Part shown: in pieces, positions 19,160 through 31,739 of the stretch
Layout: every line of letters begins with the position of its first letter
How positions within the stretch are numbered: position 1 is the stretch's first letter
NCBI RefSeq assembly: GCF_030272615.1
Contig: NC_081414.1
Location: forward strand, 909,979,009 to 910,043,008
Direction of reading: 5' to 3'
Length of the DNA: 64,000 nt
Origin: Cryptomeria japonica
Lineage: Eukaryota > Streptophyta > Pinopsida > Cupressales > Cupressaceae
The notes under the pieces: model-generated
The model's input: the letters and a program-made list of their open reading frames with translations, nothing else
What the model was told of the DNA's origin: nothing
Databases searched by the model: none
Made by a program: the position numbers and the translations under genes

Positions 19160-21325
19160 GACTAGGTCTTGACCAAGATGTGTGAGACTAGATGAAAATG
19201 GAAAAGAGTATGGAAGACCAAGAGTTGGATGGAATGCAAAGGAATCTAAGGTGTACGTGCAATGTACAAAATGTAAGACCAAGTACGTATGTAGTAGAGT
19301 ATGTGTGGCTTCCAAAGAGATGATAGATATCTTGATGAGGTAAGTTTACCTTGACTCCAAGTAAGACCAACTTAGACCCAAAGGTGATAGACCTTGATGA
19401 GGGACAACTTAGCAAGATGTTGTTGTATGTATTGTGTTGACAAAGCAAGATGAGGACAAGCAAGTGACCTTTTGACTCAAGTTTAGATAAATGTTAATGT
19501 AATGCAAGGTGTAAAGCAATGATGAACTTTGTGAGACCCAAAGATAGGTTGAATGCTAGATGAAAACCCATAGAAATAAACTAGGAAGCTCAAGAATTTT
19601 GAAATTGATTGATATTGTTTATTGGACTGTAAGTTTTTTTTCAATACTGAACACAAATGTGCCTGTATACTTCACAGACATGGTTACCCAGCACAGATGA
19701 TTAGACACTGCACATACGTGTTTCTGAGAATTTTTTAATGCATTTTTTGCCTTATGATAACATAGACGTGTTTTTGTCCTACACAAATGTGATTATAGGA
19801 CACGGATGTGTTTTTGTCAGACACAGACGTGTTTCCAGAATCTGAGTGCAATTTTTTTCAATTTGTAAAGTTGTTTGTTGTGACCAAATCTGAATGTTTG
19901 ACCATTTTTCCTGACAAGAGGACACAATGTTGATGAGGACTCATTGTTTGCAGGTGTTTAGACTCAAAATGACTCAAAAGAAAGTTTGTTATTTGATGTA
20001 AAAATGTTTTGCATACACTTGAAGATACAAAAGACACAATGTTTTGATGTTTGGTCTTGAATGTTTGAATATTTAAAAGAAGACAATCACAATTCTTACG
20101 GTTCGCCAGGACAATAGTTGTTGATCCCACATGGGGTTTCTCTCAAGGCTACGCTATTCAAAGTGGATACTTAGATGCTTGACCCCACTGGCTCTATCCT
20201 TGACACTCACTTCTCTAGGGCAGCCAAGCACTAGTCCCCATGAAAACTCCCCGTGGCAAACTTTGTATCTCTACTAAGAGTCGTATGTGTGTGGACCGCT
20301 CCAGAGGTCCGACCTCCTACCCCAACAACTAGAAGGATTTTGGCTTTCTAAAACAGAAAGGTTATAGTAAGGGGATTCACTCATGTGGCCATACATTCGA
20401 CACTTTCATCTCTATAAATATAGAAGGCTCCTAGCCAGTAGGGGTTACGCCCTACTACTGATCAAATAAATTTTATCAAATGGGTTTATGGGGAGACATA
20501 GTGTCTGTATGAACTAATCAGCACATGTTACCCATAACTTTCACCATGGATACAGTTATTTATAGTGGTTTGGAAGAGGTGGGTTTTCCTCGCTACCACT
20601 TGGGTCGTTCCCTCCTCACTAGTAGTCATAATGACCACACGGGGAGGCAAGTGCTCTAGAGATTAAACAAAAAGAGCCAATTGCTCAAGGCACACAATGA
20701 AGATCAAAAGAAAACCCTTGCCAAAATTCTGCAACAAATATTTGTTAGTAGTTTTCAAATAATACCCCTCCTGCAAGCACACAAGTTAGGTAAATTTTAG
20801 ATCCAAAAGACTTTATGAAATAGGGGCCTTCGACAAGACGTGTTGCTTCAAGGACAAGCTGCACCAATTTGTTAGCTAGATCAAAAGATATTAGCTCGAA
20901 TGAATCAGATCTAAAATCAAAATGACAAAATGAAGCCCTAAAAACTAAAACAAAAACCAAAAACTACAAGAACCAAACACAGATGCGATTAAATCCCACA
21001 CAGACATGATTTTGCAACACAGACGTGACTTTAAACCTCACAGACGTGGTTCTAAAACACAGACATGAATCTGCAACACAGACGTGGTTAAAAGGTTCAT
21101 AAACACAATTCGGAAACACAAACATGGCTCTACAATCTCAAAAATGTAAAATATTGTTGGGGATGTAGACACAATTCCAGAGGTCACAGACACAACAAAA
21201 AAATAAAAACGCAGTTCCAAAAGATCCGGACATGAAAATGTTGAAATGCTGTTAGAAATGTCAGATCTGTAACTTCAAAAGCATAAAATCTGTAACCAAC
21301 ATGTTAAATGCAAAAGGGACAAGGG
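19160..21325 (-). other. Long 5' leader of outer family-A element
   Basis: Colinear with the inner leader (15974-18278) and lacking any gene. It carries the CACAGACG-type repeats (about 19650-19840 and 20975-21200), the conserved central block (20090-20660) and the first leader hairpin (20438-20455). Confidence 0.85.
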
Positions 21326-21342
21326 TCCCATTGGGCATGCCA
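21326..21342 (-). other. Primer-binding site of outer family-A element
   Basis: Minus strand TGGCATGCCCAATGGGA, three bases after the LTR end (...TAAACA). It is equivalent to 18279-18296 with several changes. Confidence 0.72.
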
Positions 21343-21345
21343 AAA

Positions 21346-22112
21346 TGTTTATGGTAAAAATGGAATAACAATATTGAAAGACTAAATAGATTCAACCATA
21401 AAATCTTAGCCTAACAACAACAAATATCTGCCATAACATATGAAGATTACCTAAGACAATGTAAATCAACAAAATCACAAATATGATACCATCACATGTC
21501 CAATAGGGTTTGAATCTCCATTCTTCCTATCTCCATTGATCTTTCTTGATATATTTGCTCTCAGATTTTATGTGTGTACAAGAGCTCAACAAAGAACAGA
21601 AATGTGGTTGATAGGTTGATCGCATATGAAAGTTTGAATGCTAGAATGCTTGGGAGGGTTGATAATGAAAGAAGCATCTTCTTATATAGAAGACACTGTA
21701 AGAAATGGAGCAATAAGATTGAGAGGTGTAAAAGATAGATGGTCGGCTAGGATTAGAGGGTAGGTAAAAGAAATAAGAAAACAATGAGAGGGTAGGTAGT
21801 GTAGGAATTAAGAGATGAATGACATGTGTCATAGGTAGAAAAGGCTAATGAATTAATTAAATAAATAAAGATTTATTTAATTAATAGAGGAAGTGGGATC
21901 AGTTAAATAAATAAAAGTATTTATTTAATTTAGGAAAAAGGATAATTTAAATAAATAAAAGTATTTATTTAAATGAGAAATAAGGCTAGAAAATGATAAA
22001 TGAATTAACTAAATAAATAACGATTTATTTAATTAATAGAAGAATTAGGATAAAATGATTAAACAAATAAAAATATTTATTTAATTAGCCGGGACAATTT
22101 TAGGTGTCTACA
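21346..22112 (-). repeat. 5' LTR of outer family-A element
   Basis: 767 bp, minus strand TGTAGACACC...ATAAACA, TATA box 21682-21688 and the AT inverted-repeat array near 21845-22085. It is more diverged than the two inner LTRs are from each other, consistent with an older copy. Its right border abuts family-B gag. Confidence 0.95.
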
Positions 22113-25100
22113 CTACCTACAATATTCTTGTGATAAGAAGTTTTAGAATTAAGGCTTCCCAAGGTTTAATTACTAAGGATACGGAGCTTGATTTGGATAA
22201 CTTATTTCATGAGAATGTTGGTGCTTCCTGTAACCCAACAAATGATGTCTCTTATCCCCATTATTTTCATAATTCTCATGATGAGGGTGAATCACTAACT
22301 AGAGTTACCATTGATCAATTGGAGAAGACTGAAAATAAATTTGAAAATCTTCAACAATGAATGAGTCGACAGTACCTAGAAAGTGAGGCAAACCCATTGA
22401 TTGAAGGATTAAAAAGAATGGTGCAAAGTGATAAAATTGGTGTTGATGTGTTGCATGTCCTTTCTCATATTGTTGACACTAATATCAAGCCTATCAAAAG
22501 TTGTGTTGAAGTCCTTGGTTACACTCAACCCACTAGTCAAGTCAATCATTCCATTCATATGCCGACATCCTTGCCTAGTGTGCCTACATTTACATCTTCT
22601 ATCATGACTACTTCCACACAAAATGTTAATATACACATGTTAGTCAAAGGGGCAACCTTGTTAATCAAAATTCTTATATACCTTCTTTTGTGAGTCTTCC
22701 ATTTGTATCTCAATCATCTCCCATACTGACATATCATAGTGTTCCACCTCAATATTCTCAACCTCCACCTATATACACCAATGTTACTCCTCCATCACAA
22801 TCCAATATGTCAAATTTCAATCCATCCACCAAAGAAAATCCATCCACCAAAGAAACCTTCAATAACTTAGCCCAAATTGTTTCATCCCTACAAAAAAAAT
22901 TGGCTTCCATTACCCAATCCAAGTTCAATGTGCCCACATTTGATGTAGCAAGCCCATTATCCGATGACATTATCTGTGTTTTCCCACCTAAACATATGAA
23001 AGTCCCTCAATTGGAATTATACAATGGAAAAATTGATCCCTTCACTCATGTGAAAACATTTCAAACTTTGTGTAGGGACTTTGTTCATGATCAAAGACAT
23101 ATGGCTAAATTATTTACTCGAACCTTTAGGGATAAAGTTTTGCAATGGTATTGTTCTTTACCTCCTTATTCTATCACCTTATTTAGAAATTAGCTAATGC
23201 TTTCATTCAACAATTTCACAATAATATTGATCCTAAGATTACTTTGACTTATTTTATTCATTGTAAGCAAGGTGTTAAAGAAAAATTGACTAATTTTATT
23301 GGTAGATATAAAAAAATGTATTCTCAAATTGCTTATCCTATGCTTGATCATGATGTTCAAAGAATTTTTATTGCTAATTTACAAAACTACATTAGGGATA
23401 AGCTTCTCTTTTCTAAGTTTACTCCCTTTATGTAGTTGTGTGTAGTGCTTCATAATTAACTGTTGGCAATATGACAAGGATATTGAGAAGGTTGTTGATG
23501 ATTATGGACATAACTGATTAAAGATGTTTTACTGTCTTGATATTATTATTTTGTCATTGATGTCAAGAAATTGATTTTCTAATTCAGTATGATGTTGCCA
23601 TATCTTAAGAAATATGATATGAAGATTATAAAGAAGTCGGTAAAGACACAGGAAAGAATATGATGAATAAAGGGATAAGTTATTCAATGGGCAACTCTAC
23701 CGAGTTAGACAATGATGAGATCTTGATGTTTTAGATTGTTTTAACATCATACATATGTTGTAAAATATAAAGGTTAATACTACACTAGGTTATTAGGAAA
23801 AGAACCTAGTCGGTAATCCTAAGGAACCTAGTCGGTAAACCCTAAGGTTATCATAGTCGGTTAATGAAGATAGAATGTCTACCGAGTAAAGTTTAGTATT
23901 CACCGAGTTGTAACCGAGCTATAACAGAATGCATTAAATGTTTACATGTGATATTTAATGAAAGAAGCTGATGAGCTGGAGTGGATCAATGATTGGCAAG
24001 CCGTGGAAGGGGTTTGTTAACAAATCTAAGGTAATGGAAAGTCGGCAAGAAGATCTATAGCTCAGATTGAACTGCATTACCCTAACACAAGTTCCAAGAT
24101 GATTGTGCAAGTTCTGAGGCAGGGTAAAATTTTTTTCAGATTGTAAGATACAATGAACCTGGACAAGATTGAAGATTTGATGGCTATGATTGATCATGGG
24201 AAATGTGATCAAGGAGATTAAGCGGTTAGATGATTGTTTATAAATAGGAAACTGTATAAACAATGTATGCAGGCAAGTGTATGCACAGGGATGCTACATA
24301 GTGATCACCGAGCACAGAAGCTTGAAGACCTGTTGGAATAATGGAGTATTGATGCCCAATAGAAAGACAAGATTAGTTCTATGTCTAGATTGTGTTGAAC
24401 AAATAAGAATCTACTTTAGCATTTTAGATGTAAAGTTGTAGATAGATTGTATTACTGTTAGCTTGTGAAAGTAACAGGAAATCTCTTAACCGAGTGGACT
24501 TAACAGTCTTATAAGTAAATCCTCTAACAAGGTGACATTCTAAATGAGTGTTTGAAATCCTTTGACAAGGTCACTTCTAACAAAGTGAAGATCCTAACAG
24601 ATCTAAGGGAAATCCCTTAACCGGGTCACATCTAGCAATGTGTTTTGTAATCTTTAACAGGATTGGCTTTTAACCAAGCATAGTCTAGAAGAGTATATTT
24701 CTTAGTGGGTCCGAAATCCCACAGTGATTTTTCCCTATTTGGGTTTCCATGTTAAATCTGGTGTTATGAGGTTTATATTGTTCATATGCTTTTGAGTTTA
24801 CATGTTTGACAATTTTTATTCTATGACTGATATATGTTACCGAGGTTGAATCTGATGTTTCTATGGATGAATAAGTTTGTATGATTCACCCCCCCTCTCA
24901 TCTTGTTGGCTATTGGATCTGTACTTATATTAAGTATCAGAACTATCATTAATAGCTTCAAGTGATCCAATTTGAATCATCTCCTTCAATGGCTATGATT
25001 GTTAAGAATGAGAGTCCTCATCAATATTTTGTGAAGTATAAACCCAACAAGGGATACATCAAGATAAATAAAAACATTAGTACTCAAATAGTATCCATGA

Positions 25101-25375
25101 CATTAGGTGTAGCCCCTTTATCCAAACACTTTAAAAAATAATTTACTCCTCTTTCTGAGTCTTTGCATAGTATAATATTGAAATTGATAAATAATAATGT
25201 GTTGAAACTTCCTCCCATCAAGAAAATGGGTACCTCCAAACCTTTGCCATCTTATCATGATCCCTAAGCCTTTTGCCAACATCACTGTCAACCTGGTCAT
25301 GATACTAAAAAGTGTTATACCTTAAGGAGTAAAATTCAAGACTTCATTGACAACAATACCATATGTGTAGCTGGT
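22113..25375 (+). pseudogene. Gag of family-B element B1
   Basis: The frame begins inside gag at the family-A junction (T-Y-N-I-L, S-F-R-I-K-A-S-Q-G-L), matching R-S-Y-R-I-K-V-T-Q-G-L in B2 (about 42072). It continues with an acidic N-terminal part (22130-22360), a Ser/Pro/Thr-rich part (22560-22830), the gag core V-P-Q-L-E-L-Y-N-G-K-I-D-P-F-T-H-V-K-T-F to L-Q-W-Y-C-S-L-P-P-Y (about 23005-23170), T-Y-F-I-H-C-K-Q-G-V-K-E-K (23244-23285) and a downstream F-C-Q-H-H-C-Q-P-G-H-D-T zinc-finger-like piece (about 25270-25305). A solo LTR occupies 23461-24948. Stops at about 22358, 22693 and 23193 and a frame change make it inactive. Confidence 0.85.
23461..24948 (+). mobile_element. Solo copia-type LTR inserted in B1 gag
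   Basis: 1488 bp, starts TGTTGGCAAT and ends AACTATCA, flanked by TTAAC (23456-23460) and TTAAT (24949-24953), one mismatch in five. The B2 gag (about 50560-50615) aligns across the empty site. Internal features support an LTR: a TATA box TTATAAATAG near 24238-24247 and a GGGTTTCC end region with CCCCCCCTCTC, as in the copia LTRs of this window. A degenerate TATCAGAAC close to the right end resembles the start of a copia primer site, so the exact end is slightly uncertain. Confidence 0.83.
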
Positions 25376-26041
25376 GTGAATGACAAAGGAAATAAATCTG
25401 TAGCTCCTCCTAATCAAAACCTCCAAATCTTTACTAATCCTTTTCCTTCCCATTCTATTAATTTATTTGAGTATGACCCTCTTGCATATTCTCTCGATGA
25501 CCTTGGCATTGAGTCTAATGATGTTGTGAATCTTGTTGACAAGTCTACACCTTCTAAGGACCTATGCATTACCTTTGATCATAGTGAGATTATTGATGCA
25601 CTTGATGGCCCACTATATATCACTGTTAATATCAAAGATAAACTCTCATGTGGGTTTCTCATTGATCTAGTATGTATGGTGAATATGATCACTGGAGAAT
25701 ATCTGTATACTTTACAATTGCATCAAGTAACATATGATAAATTTGATGTAATGGTAAAGGTGTATGATGGTTTCTCTTGCCCTACTATTGGTTCTATTAC
25801 TCTTCCCATTGAGGTTGGTACTAAGTGCTTAGATGTGACTTTTTCTATCATTCCTACATTAGATCAATTTCATGTGAAGTTGGGACATACTTGGCTCTCT
25901 TCCATGAATGTTGTCCCTTCTACTATTCATAAATGTCTAAAATTCTCTCATTATGGCACTATCATAACAATTAATCATAGCATGTACCAACCCATGGTGA
26001 GGTGTGCAGATGTCACCCTTGATTACTTTTGGCCTAAATAG
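25376..26041 (+). pseudogene. Protease-like domain of B1
   Basis: 221 open codons. It contains G-P-L-Y-I, the active-site position F-L-I-D-L-V-C-M-V-N (about 25665-25695), G-S-I-T-L-P-I-E-V and the L-G-H-T-W-L-S-S-M-N-V-V-P-S-T-I-H-K-C-L-K-F block (about 25880-25945). The last block is the family-B counterpart of LGHPWI in family A and the usual end of retropepsin in Tat-like elements. The Asp is kept, but the residues after it (L-V) differ from the usual D-S/T/N-G, so catalysis is doubtful; B2 has D-P-A. Confidence 0.8.
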
Positions 26042-26103
26042 TTTGAGCCTCTTAATCCTCTAAGTGATTCTCTTTTCTATCTTATCAAAAGTGGAAGAAT
26101 AAG

Positions 26104-26840
26104 ATGATATTATCTTTGAGTAAGTCTAGAGACCCTAGACTTATTCCTCCTCCTCATGATGGACCTGGTATCCTTCCTACACCTTCTATTCCTCCTATAT
26201 ATGCCACAATCCTACCTCCTATGTCTTATAAAGGAAAGTTCCTAGCATCTCCTATTTCTCAACCTAGTAGACATTCTCCCATTCCTCCTCCTTTAAAGGA
26301 AGAAAATAAGCCTATGTCCATTGAACCTCAACCTTCACAACCCTTGGCTAAAATGAAAAGAAACCATTGTGCAAGAGAACACCAATTAAGATGTCATGCT
26401 AACGCTTGTGAAATTGCTTCTCAAACCATTTCCACCCTAAAGACATTAAATGTTGACTTGGTCCTATTTTTCCAACCTTCACCTAACCCTAGGGGGGATG
26501 TTCAACCTAAATCACCAAGATTAAAAATTCTTAAGAAAAATGATGGTTCATTCTCCTTTCATGTGAGAGATCCCATTTTTATTAATCTTGATGAGGGAAT
26601 GATGTTTTTGTCATTCATGCTAATAATTTTGATTCTAATGATATGTATGATCTTGTTTATGTTGATAATGATTTATCTAAACAATTTTTAAAAGCATTAA
26701 TCCTAGTTCCTAGTGCCAAACAAAGTGACTTGTCATTAGATCATGGTCCTTGTTCGGAAATTTTGGTAGCTCCATCTACTGTGCTCAAAATTTCTCCTCT
26801 TGCATCTTGTCCACCTTCCCAAAATAATGTTTAGAAATAT
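26104..26840 (+). pseudogene. Proline-rich ORF of family B (position of pol)
   Basis: Begins M-I-L-S-L-S-K-S-R-D-P. A long Pro-rich stretch (26140-26360) precedes the conserved block N-H-C-A-R-E-H-Q-L-R-C-H-A-N-A-C-E-I-A-S-Q-T-I-S (about 26360-26440), then a basic-to-acidic region and an A-x-C-P-P-S-Q-N-N end near 26830. B2 carries the same order (51710-52690) with N-H-C-A-R-E-H-R-W-R-R-H. I recognise no enzyme domain. In an LTR element this position should hold RT. A frame change occurs near 26600. Confidence 0.75.
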
Positions 26841-27731
26841 TGGGAGCCAGATGATTTCCTTGATTAGATTCATTCATACCATAAATTCTCTCTCCTCTCT
26901 TTCTTGTTTGTAATGTGTTTTCCCCATGATTTGTTTTTTTTTATGTTAGGTTCTCTTTGGATGACCCTCGCCACTCCATTGGGGCAAGGTAACAAAGAGG
27001 CTAAATCTATTGTGACATTCTTATATTTATATATGAATTCTTCTATTTGTTGTCACTTGTGTTGTCTACTTGGGGATGATCCAAAGCATTGAGATCTCTT
27101 TTGGTCTCTTCCATGTTGACTGAAAAGATACATGCGCTCTTCTTCCATTGTGTTTGTGGTTCTACTATCTTTGGGGGATGAGGTCACTTCAATACAAATA
27201 TTCATGATATACATTACATATCATAAGAGCATACTGGCCTAAGAGTTAGTGGATCCCTTATGTGTTTTTATGTCTTACCAATATCCTTTGATTTTTCCTT
27301 TCTTGGGGGCATATCATTATGGTAATGTTTTTGTCTTTTGGATGCATGCTACCTTAAAGAAATTACTCCTGATAAGGCATATGAAATCTCTTTAATGTGG
27401 GGGCATACACTCCACTCAACATTTCACTTTATGCACCATACTATAACATTTCTTGATACTCAAGTTACTTTGCAAACTGAACCTTTTTCTTTCTAATTTG
27501 GTATTTTCTTTTTCATGACTCATATTATGTGAATCTTACTAGGCTAGAAATCATGATTCTCTCTCTCCTTCCTCTTTCATATGATGTCCATTTTATCTTG
27601 ATATTGGAGTAGTAAGATCCTAAAGTCACTTAGGGGCTTGGTGTGTTTTGTCTCTTTGATGTCTTGATGAAAGTTTTTCAATTTAGACCTTTGTACTTTA
27701 CCATGAGTATGCTTAGTCTCATACTCCCACT
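26841..27731 (+). other. Non-coding 3' region of B1
   Basis: No supported gene. It is colinear with 52700-53449 of B2 (shared TTTGGTCTCTTCCATGTT near 27090 and 52835, TTGGGGG-type blocks and ATACTCCCACTAAAGTGGGGGC at the end). Confidence 0.7.
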
Positions 27732-27742
27732 AAAGTGGGGGC
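27732..27742 (+). other. Polypurine tract of B1
   Basis: AAAGTGGGGGC, four bases before the LTR start TGTAGTGTCC; the identical tract precedes the B2 3' LTR (53450-53460). Confidence 0.8.
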
Positions 27743-27746
27743 TCAA

Positions 27747-28837
27747 TGTAGTGTCCTAAATTGTACTCACCTACAATTTGGTCCTCACTTAGGCCTCACT
27801 TTTGTGTTTGTCATCTAAGCCCTGATTAAAGCATTGATTCTTCTCACACTGGCTACCAAACTTGAATTTAACTATCTGCACTTCCCCTCCCCCTTAATCT
27901 TGGAGCCCTGATGTCCAAGACCATGGAATTGGGCACCATGGTCCTCTCAAAGAGGCCCCATTTTGGGGTCTCATAATGGTTATCCGATTTGGGCGGGTAC
28001 CTAGATCCCATGTTGTCCTGTGTCAAAAATTGAATTTGGTTTTCGACTAGCAAGTATAAAAGGATATCCACCCCTCTCATTTCAAAACCTAACAAATTCA
28101 AGATGTCAATTACACTTTATCAAATTCAAGTGAGCAAGCAATCGGTCTTCTATCAAGCATTGGAGCAGAAGTAAATTCAAGATTCAAGCATTGGAGATGA
28201 CATTTATGCTCTATATTTTATGAAGACTACCTACATGAAACCCTAATTCCTTCTGAAGACAAACAAATCTTCATTAAAGGTATATCATTAGTTTTTCATT
28301 CACTTTAAGTATTTTACTGAAGTTGTTCATTTACATTCTCAATTCAATTTCATAGTTAATTCCAAAACCTGGGTTTGACCTAAGGAAAACCCCTATTCCC
28401 AATGATTTTCCCTTTTTCACTATGAGCAGGAACATGTATAGAGCTACGTTTTGGGAGATTGATAGGATTTGTAGAGAAGAACATGTTCACCTTTTGAAGC
28501 CAAGAAATTTGGAAGACTAAGGTGACCACCACCATAGTCTTAACAAATCGGGCTGAATTTCTAGGAACAAATCTGAACCTTCATCTTCTGCTTAGATCTA
28601 GGTTTGTGGCTCTGTATGATGATTGTATCTTATTGGTTCTATCAAATTGCTTCAATAAGTCACCATATTGCCCTAATCTTTAAATAATTCAAATTCAATT
28701 CAATTTAAGAGAAAGAAGAGCCCCATTTAGGAGGTTTGGAATTAGATTAGAATCTTGATCTCTCAAGGTAAAATATATCAAATTCCTATCTTTCCCCAAT
28801 TTAATGGTAACTAAGCAAAATTAGTGGTTTTATTACA
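27747..28837 (+). repeat. 3' LTR of B1
   Basis: Starts TGTAGTGTCCTAAA after the polypurine tract; the proposed end is ...TTTATTACA (28837), giving 1091 bp. TATA box TATAAAA at 28055-28061. It is clearly related to the B2 LTR (shared CAAGCATTGGAGCA and AATTCCAAAACC blocks) but much diverged, so B1 and B2 are different subfamilies. The right end is tentative: the next bases TTTTATGGTGAAACCC resemble the B2 primer site. Confidence 0.7.
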
Positions 28838-30077
28838 TTTTATGGTGAAACCCTAATTTTCACCATCATAGATCTTGAAAAAGCCAACTGGAGATCCCCA
28901 TAATTTTTGCCCAAACATCACATTACCATGCTTTTTTTATTTAAATCATGAGATTATTTAAATAATAACCATTTTAAGATCAAATTTAAAATAATCTTCT
29001 GATGCCCGTCGGGTCCCTTTGTGGGCCAGCTAAAAAAAATCATTTTGAAACAATTGGCCTCACAATATCATCTAACTAGAACTAAGATTGAGTTCACACA
29101 CCCCTAAATCCAAAAAATGAAATGGATCATAAGTAAAGTTTGCAATTTTGAATTCTTTTTCAAATGACCAAATTGGGCTTGTTGCATTTGGAATAGTTCA
29201 AGAATGTTGAAAAAACTTTATTGTGAGACCTCAAGACAAAGGATATGCCTTATCATATTTCATAAGAATTTCTATTATCAACTAGTTCATTGTGATTCCT
29301 CCTTGGGTACAAGATATTGAAGGTCAAAGGTAGGCTCTTGAGCTAATTTGACAAAATACAAACATAAAATCTATTTAAACCATCATATCTTTGGGCTCTA
29401 AAAAAATATAAATTCTAACTTTGGAGTTATGAAATTGAAAAAAAAAATCGTCTATATGTAGAAAAAAACACTACCAAGGGAATCACATGACTATAAATAG
29501 GTTTTATTATATTAGCAATCAAAGTAGGGCACCCAGGCATGCTCTAAAACTACAAACAAAAAAATCATCTTTCAATCCACCAACTGAGAGCCTTGAAAAA
29601 ATACCAAACCTTATCTCAAGAGGCTGCAAATGGACGAGTGAACTTATTTAGGTCACATGAGAACCTGTGCCAAGTAAATTTGCACAATGGTCAATAGGTT
29701 ACAAAACATCATTCTCCAAAGTAGGCCACTTAAGAAGATTTTGTAGGGGTGTTTCTAAGTGTTGCAACCAAAATTTTCATATAGGCATTTCGAATTTTGT
29801 CAAAATTTTAAGGTTCCAATAGTGGCTCTGATTGGGGATGTATGCACCTTGTGAACATAGAAAGAACTTAGATCTCTAGAGACCAAATAGAGTGCCTCCT
29901 CTATTTGGTGGCTAAGTCAAAAGGCCCCTAACTTTTTATGGTTTTGATATCAAACCATAAGTGATGGCCAAAGACCATCAAAAAACAAAAAAAATTTCTT
30001 AACTCTATCATAAATCCTATTTTCATCTAATTGAGACCAAAAAGATCTAGGAGAATTATTATCAAATGCCTTATTAC
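28838..30077. other. AT-rich intergenic stretch, no gene seen
   Basis: No open frame of note, no clear repeat ends. It lies between the B1 LTR and the decayed ORF at 30078-30559; the origin is not determined. Confidence 0.5.
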
Positions 30078-30559
30078 TTAGTTGTAGTCAACATGGTTAG
30101 CATGTTCCATACTAATCTTCTTTATTAAACCATGTTTGAACTGAAAGGACTCATGATACAAACTGCATATTTCATATTCATCACAAAATGCATGCTCATA
30201 TCCAATGTGACATCCTTCATTATCCACATCACTATCATGCTTCATTGAGTTGACACCTAGCTGATCCAAAAACTGAAAACATTCACAATTTACCTCACAA
30301 CAAGTGTCATCCAACATGATTCCATCACAATATTGCACATCATAATCAAGATCTTCAAATGAACACTATTGAAAATATTATGGACTATGTAAATGATCCT
30401 CTAATATATGGAAAGAGAAACATTCATATACTTTCTTAATCTGTAACTATACTTCAACATGTTGATTAGAATAATCATTGAGAAATTCTAATTGATCAAC
30501 ATACTTTATCACCTCATTATCCTCTAAATAAAATACATCAACACCTTCAACATCCCAAG
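30078..30559 (-). pseudogene. Decayed acidic ORF, target of the B2 insertion
   Basis: Minus-strand frame from the B2 border (W-D-V-E-G-V-D-V-F-Y-L-E-D-N-E-V) through three stops to an open 86-codon stretch starting M-Q-Y-C-D-G-I-M-L (30338-30078). It is rich in D, E, C, Y and H. A similar acidic minus-strand frame appears beyond the other end of B2 (about 55000-55400), so one coding region was probably split by B2. I do not recognise the protein; an acidic region of another retroelement polyprotein is the likeliest identity. Confidence 0.4.
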
Positions 30560-31736
30560 TGGAGCATCCTAAAATTGCACACCTTGAAATTTCTGACCAC
30601 ATTTAGGTCTTTTCCTTTGTGTTTGCACCCCTCGGCCTGATCGAAGACCTGATTATGCACACACATGTCAAAAATTTCATTCAACTTAGTGATGCACCTA
30701 GCTGCTACCTTGATCGTGCCCCAAATTAGCACAGGACCAAGGTGTGGTGCCCTGGTCCCCCTTAATAGGGTCCTATCCTTAGGCCCTTCCCCCTGACCTA
30801 TCTCAAATTCGAAGTGGAAAAACCCCTCTATGTCATCTCATGTTGGAAAATTAATCAATTAATCATATGAGAAAGTATATAAGTGGGATTTCCCCTCTCA
30901 TTTGATGGATCATGGAAATTCAATCAAGCATCCAAGCATTCAAGAGATCAAGCATTCAAGCATTCAAGAGCAATTTAGCATTTTTAGTTTTCCTTCAAGC
31001 TTTGGAGCAACAATAGAGTCAAGATTTCAAGCATTGAAGAGGAGATCATCATTCTAATTCATGAAATCATAATTCCATGTGGAGGCAAGCAAAACTTCAC
31101 AAGGAGGTATAAGAATTTCATTTTCAGTCAATTCAACATCCCCTCAAAGAGGAGGATTTCTACTTTCAGTCATTTCAATTACAATTTTTCAACCACTTGG
31201 TTAATTCCAAAACCGGGGTTTAACCTAAAGGAAAACCCCTATTCCCAACACATTTCCCTTTCCTTCTCTATGCAGGAAGCAAGTGTACACCTATTCTTTT
31301 GGAGTTAATCTTTATTTGTAGAGACAGAAAAACCCTCTTCAACACATGAAAATTTTGGAGGACCAAGAGGGGGGTGACTTGGTCCGGACACATGGTCCCT
31401 ACAACTTTTCATAGATTTCATAGAGTAGCTCCGAATCATCCCAAACTTCTCAAATCCAGGTGCATGATGAAATCGTAGATCTGTAGCTCGTTGTTTTATC
31501 ATATTTGTCTTCATTTCTAGCACTTAGTTTTAATTCAACTAGTAAACTTACAAAAGAGGGTCAAACACATTCTAAACACAACACATGTACTTAGTATTTA
31601 GTCCTTGTATCATTTAGGATTGGATCTAGTAGATTCATCCCCTATTTTGAATGTAAAGTCCTCCAAGAGAAAATTGACTTAGTGATTTCTCCTTTCCATG
31701 TGGTGAATTTAATAAGCTCCAATTTTCCACTTTACA
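30560..31736 (+). repeat. 5' LTR of B2
   Basis: 1177 bp, TGGAGCATCC...CACTTTACA (TG...CA). TATA box TATATAAG at 30876-30883. Matches the 3' LTR at 53465-54637 end to end. Confidence 0.94.
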
Positions 31737-31739
31737 TTT

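Larger units (their letters stand above)
1..22112 (-). mobile_element. Outer family-A Ty3/gypsy LTR retrotransposon, partial (left end off window)
   Basis: Read on the minus strand, this element starts with its 5' LTR (21346-22112), followed by a primer site (21326-21342), a leader and the first codons of gag (19159-19079). It is then interrupted by a second copy of its own family (5641-19078) and resumes at 5640 with gag, protease, RT and RNase H. Integrase and the 3' LTR would lie beyond position 1. The gag frame is continuous across the insertion once one copy of the 5-bp ATACT duplication is removed. Its right flank (22113 on) is the gag of a family-B element in the opposite orientation, so it is itself an insertion; its own target duplication cannot be checked. 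The gag, protease and RT types fit the Tat-like branch of Ty3/gypsy. Many stops make it inactive. Confidence 0.9.
22113..28837 (+). mobile_element. Family-B Ty3-type element B1, 3' part (non-autonomous)
   Basis: Plus strand: gag (22113-25375, with a solo LTR inside), protease (25376-26041), proline-rich ORF (26104-26840), non-coding 3' region, polypurine tract (27732-27742) and 3' LTR (27747-28837). The 5' part was separated by the outer family-A element and would lie left of the window. Gag and protease align with B2 over their length. No RT, RNase H or integrase occurs between protease and LTR in either copy. Confidence 0.88.

Noticed and set aside
28838-28860. TTTTATGGTGAAACCC after the B1 3' LTR resembles the B2 primer site and would suggest a tandem LTR-internal-LTR-internal array.
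   Set aside because: The sequence that follows does not resemble the B2 leader and has no gag; the match is short.
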